Below, piece after piece: positions 61,236-64,000 of a DNA stretch of 64,000 nt (positions are counted from its first letter, which is position 1; each line of letters begins with the position of its first letter). Origin of the DNA: Sipunculus nudus. Its lineage: Eukaryota; Annelida; Sipuncula; Golfingiida; Sipunculidae. Both the position numbers and the translations under genes were made by a program. Where the stretch lies: the NCBI GenBank assembly GCA_026874595.1, contig CM049315.1, positions 5,452,664-5,516,663 of the forward strand, written 5' to 3'. The notes under the pieces were generated by a model. It did not search any database. It was not told where the DNA came from and saw only the letters and a list, made by a program, of their open reading frames with translations.

Positions 61236-62800
61236 GTGTTTATCTTTAACTGAGTTCAACAAGTAGTCCGCCACGTGCCCATGACAGCATTCTCATACAC
61301 ACGTAAACACCAGCTCAGCTCAGATGTAGTTTCACGATCATGTGGGTTAACAGGACTTGCATAACGACGGGTCACCGGGTTGGTATACCAACATACTGAG
61401 GACTTGGGACTTGGATCCCCGGATTACAGGCCAGGTCGAGCTATCAGTTGTAAACATATCAACCCGAGATGACAAAGTCCACCAGCTGACAGATTCAGTT
61501 GATTCTGACCGTGATTCGTAGTAAGCTAAGTCCGGGGATATTGTTGAGTCCATACCAGTGCTGGAACAGATCAGATAACTTTGCTTTCAAGACATAGCAT
61601 AACTTCTTATACTTGTTAATACATACCACTCCTTAAGGATACATACCAGCTGAAAATTAAAGATACCAACATGGCAAGCAAATATAAGTAAGTATACATC
61701 TTCTATATTTCATCACTGCAAGCCTACCCCAACACGGCAATATGTACATATTTGCCTTATAAACATTGTTGTTTTCAGATTTAATGCAGTGGTGGTTTGC
61801 ACTCACATGACTTGCGATATCAGATACTAAGGCAATTAGGATCAAAACCCACAGTACAGGGACCCTGGCTCGGCGCACCAAGTTATAGCACGCACAACTC
61901 TCATTATTCCATCCACGTTTACATTACTTCACATTATTTGCAGAAAGCTCTGAACCGGTGTTCTTTTTTACACGTGGGGTGTTTAATTATTTATAAATCT
62001 CCACACTTCAAGTGAAAAATTTAATTTAGAAATCTCAGCGGACACATTCACTGAGCGGGGCCACGGGGTCAGCAGGTGCATCAAGTTCACAACAACAGTA
62101 CAACTATTCCACGTTTGCATAAAATTTGCATAAAAAATCATGGAACAAGAAGAAAACTATGTCCATCGCGCCATAAAAGGCAAAATATTTTCTTAGCAAT
62201 ACTGCAAGGAGAGCATGGCGACTTGGGATGAGAAAATCACAAAGATAGAACATATAAAAATATAAATAAATATATTTGAAATTACTAATTCGTGGAATTA
62301 TTATATGAGTTTAATTTGACTTTGCTGACTGCAAACACTAAGAAACTTGCCAGGATAAAATTTTTTTTTCAAAATATGAAATAGACTAACTAAAAAAAAC
62401 AAGGTTATATTGAAACGGGATAAACGAATATTCAACATCATGCATTTACACTTGGCATGCGTATATAAGAGGTTATGTCATATACACTAAACCAGCTTTT
62501 ATAAGAAGTCCAACGAAGGGAGAGTTGGCACCTTAAGACAAGATAGCTGAAATGTTTTGATAGCAAAAAATGGTTGCCAGTTACATTTTTTTTTAACTTT
62601 GAAAAAGGATAGCATATTATGAAGATATATAGATGGACATCTGAAGTCTGTAGATCTTGATTCATGCCGAATCATACAGCTGCTCAGCGCAGAATTCATT
62701 ACGCAAAATATAAAATGTTTAGATGTTTATGTTATGGTCTGTCAATTTCGGATCACCGGTCCATTTGTGTCACTCCATCACTGGCGTCGATTTCTTATCA

Positions 62801-62816
62801 GTGTTAAATTTAACAC
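62801..62816. repeat. Perfect 16-bp palindrome
   Basis: GTGTTAAATTTAACAC equals its own reverse complement. It stands alone in unique AT-rich sequence. A binding site or chance are both possible. Confidence 0.6.
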
Positions 62817-64000
62817 AGGTTGGTTTCTCAAGCACCGAGCCTCAATCCCCCCCTACCGCTTGAACATTCATTTTAGGAAGATAAAACCATAACATTTCGA
62901 AAAAATATCATTTGTTTTCTTAAGAGTGCTTTTTGCCTGTTTAACAAAAAAGTTCCACTATTTTCATGTTACCCCCTGAACACATGGTTTTTTTTTTGGT
63001 ATGGAAAAAAGTATGATACAAATGATTAAAAAGTCGCTCGTATTCATTGATTTCTTGAAAAAATACATGAGGACCCAGCCGTTTTGGGGCTTAGTTGTAT
63101 TTTGTATACCCCCTGCACTGACGGACTGAATCAGTGTTTGGCTGTTCTAGGTCACCAGCAGCCCGTGCGACAGTGTCTGCTGAGTCAATTACCGACCGCA
63201 GTGCTGACTATATGCTTTCACTGTCACAAACCAGCTGGGGCTAACTTGACCCAAAATGTGGCAACACTTTACCGTCTCTGGACCACATGTACTGGTTGTC
63301 ATGCCTCCGACCCGTGGTTAACCTTGGTTATCTGGTTTATCTGTGTGCAATTTTACGTTAAAGGTCTGGGCAAATATCGATGTTATTTCGTTGAGGAACG
63401 TATTATCCATTTAACTTTAATGATTAAAGTGTTAAGTGATATAAATCAATATGATATGCTTTTAATTAATAGGTATCAATCTGATAATTCAAACTGCTAA
63501 TTCATTATAATAAAGCTATTCATTTGTATATAGAAGCAACTTTGTTCTGGAGATGACCTGGGGCGGGATTGTTGTGCAGAATGTTATGCTCATCCTCCTG
63601 GATATGACATGGGTTTGTGGGACTATATCTTGTTCTACGGTCATATACCTATTACTAACGCTAGCTGCGGTGTATTTTCCCTATGCTATGATTACATTAT
63701 TTGAAGGCACTAGCTATGTATTGTCCCTAGTTCACTTTATCTTTAGAATTTATTATATTTGCTTCGTAGATGTTACTTATAAGTGTCGGAGTAGGTCAGA
63801 TGATACGATGAAGATATACAGAGAACATAAACTAAGAACTTATAAGACCATATAAATATAACATAGTCATATTTACCTGTGGACCAATCGCAATACAGTT
63901 TTCAAATCCATGGGTCCTGACTCCCTGTTAACATAGGACCACTTTGCAGCTTTAATGATTATTTTTTTGGTAATTGCAAATTTAAAGACAACTGCAGGAG

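Larger units (their letters stand above)
60501..64000. other. Unique AT-rich flank, no supported gene
   Basis: About 3.5 kb without tandem repeats. The best open stretches are 63,084-63,500 (138 codons, rich in cysteine and histidine, no ATG until near its 3' end) and 63,553-63,855 (100 codons from an ATG, largely hydrophobic, no family recognised). Neither shows splice signals or a domain that I can name, so they are not called as genes. No tRNA or rRNA was found. Confidence 0.6.

Noticed and set aside
61092-61274. Thr/His-rich minus-strand open frame
   Set aside because: It coincides with degenerate GT-rich simple sequence, and no domain or conserved start is visible.

Overview
The window is eukaryotic, repeat-dominated DNA with no gene that I can support. 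Three facts point to a metazoan nuclear genome: about 53 kb of tandem satellite/minisatellite DNA, AT-rich unique flanks without compact genes, and a cut-and-paste DNA transposon remnant with KRBA2/Ginger-like coding ends. A marine invertebrate, possibly a mollusc, is plausible because such elements are common there, but nothing in the window fixes the taxon.

Layout. (1) 1-44,968: one 31-bp satellite array (about 1,450 monomers, open at the left window edge). It is organised into nested long-range duplications with offsets of 3,033, 8,197, 20,502, 5,628/5,504, about 2,590 and 920 bp. The right edge is degenerate. (2) 44,969-49,038: AT-rich unique DNA with a poly-C tract, a small direct repeat and possible ends of a non-autonomous hAT-like element. 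(3) 49,039-54,096: a second array with a 39-bp monomer, largely open on the minus strand as a 13-residue peptide repeat. (4) 54,097-55,513: unique DNA ending in an (AT)n microsatellite. (5) 55,514-56,780: a 1,267-bp transposon with 136-bp inverted terminal repeats. It retains a short N-terminal piece and the Cys-rich C-terminal tail of a KRBA2/Ginger-type integrase, while the catalytic core is missing. (6) 57,001-60,500: a third array, also with a 39-bp monomer, interrupted once near 57,200-57,332. (7) 60,501-64,000: unique DNA with no supported gene.

Nothing here works as a pathway. The many open frames inside the arrays follow from monomer length. The 31-bp unit cycles through all three frames every 93 bp and yields one 31-residue repeat, and both 39-bp units are exactly 13 codons. 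The informative biology is the history of the arrays, which can be partly ordered from shared private mutations and junctions, and the internally deleted transposon between the two 39-bp arrays.
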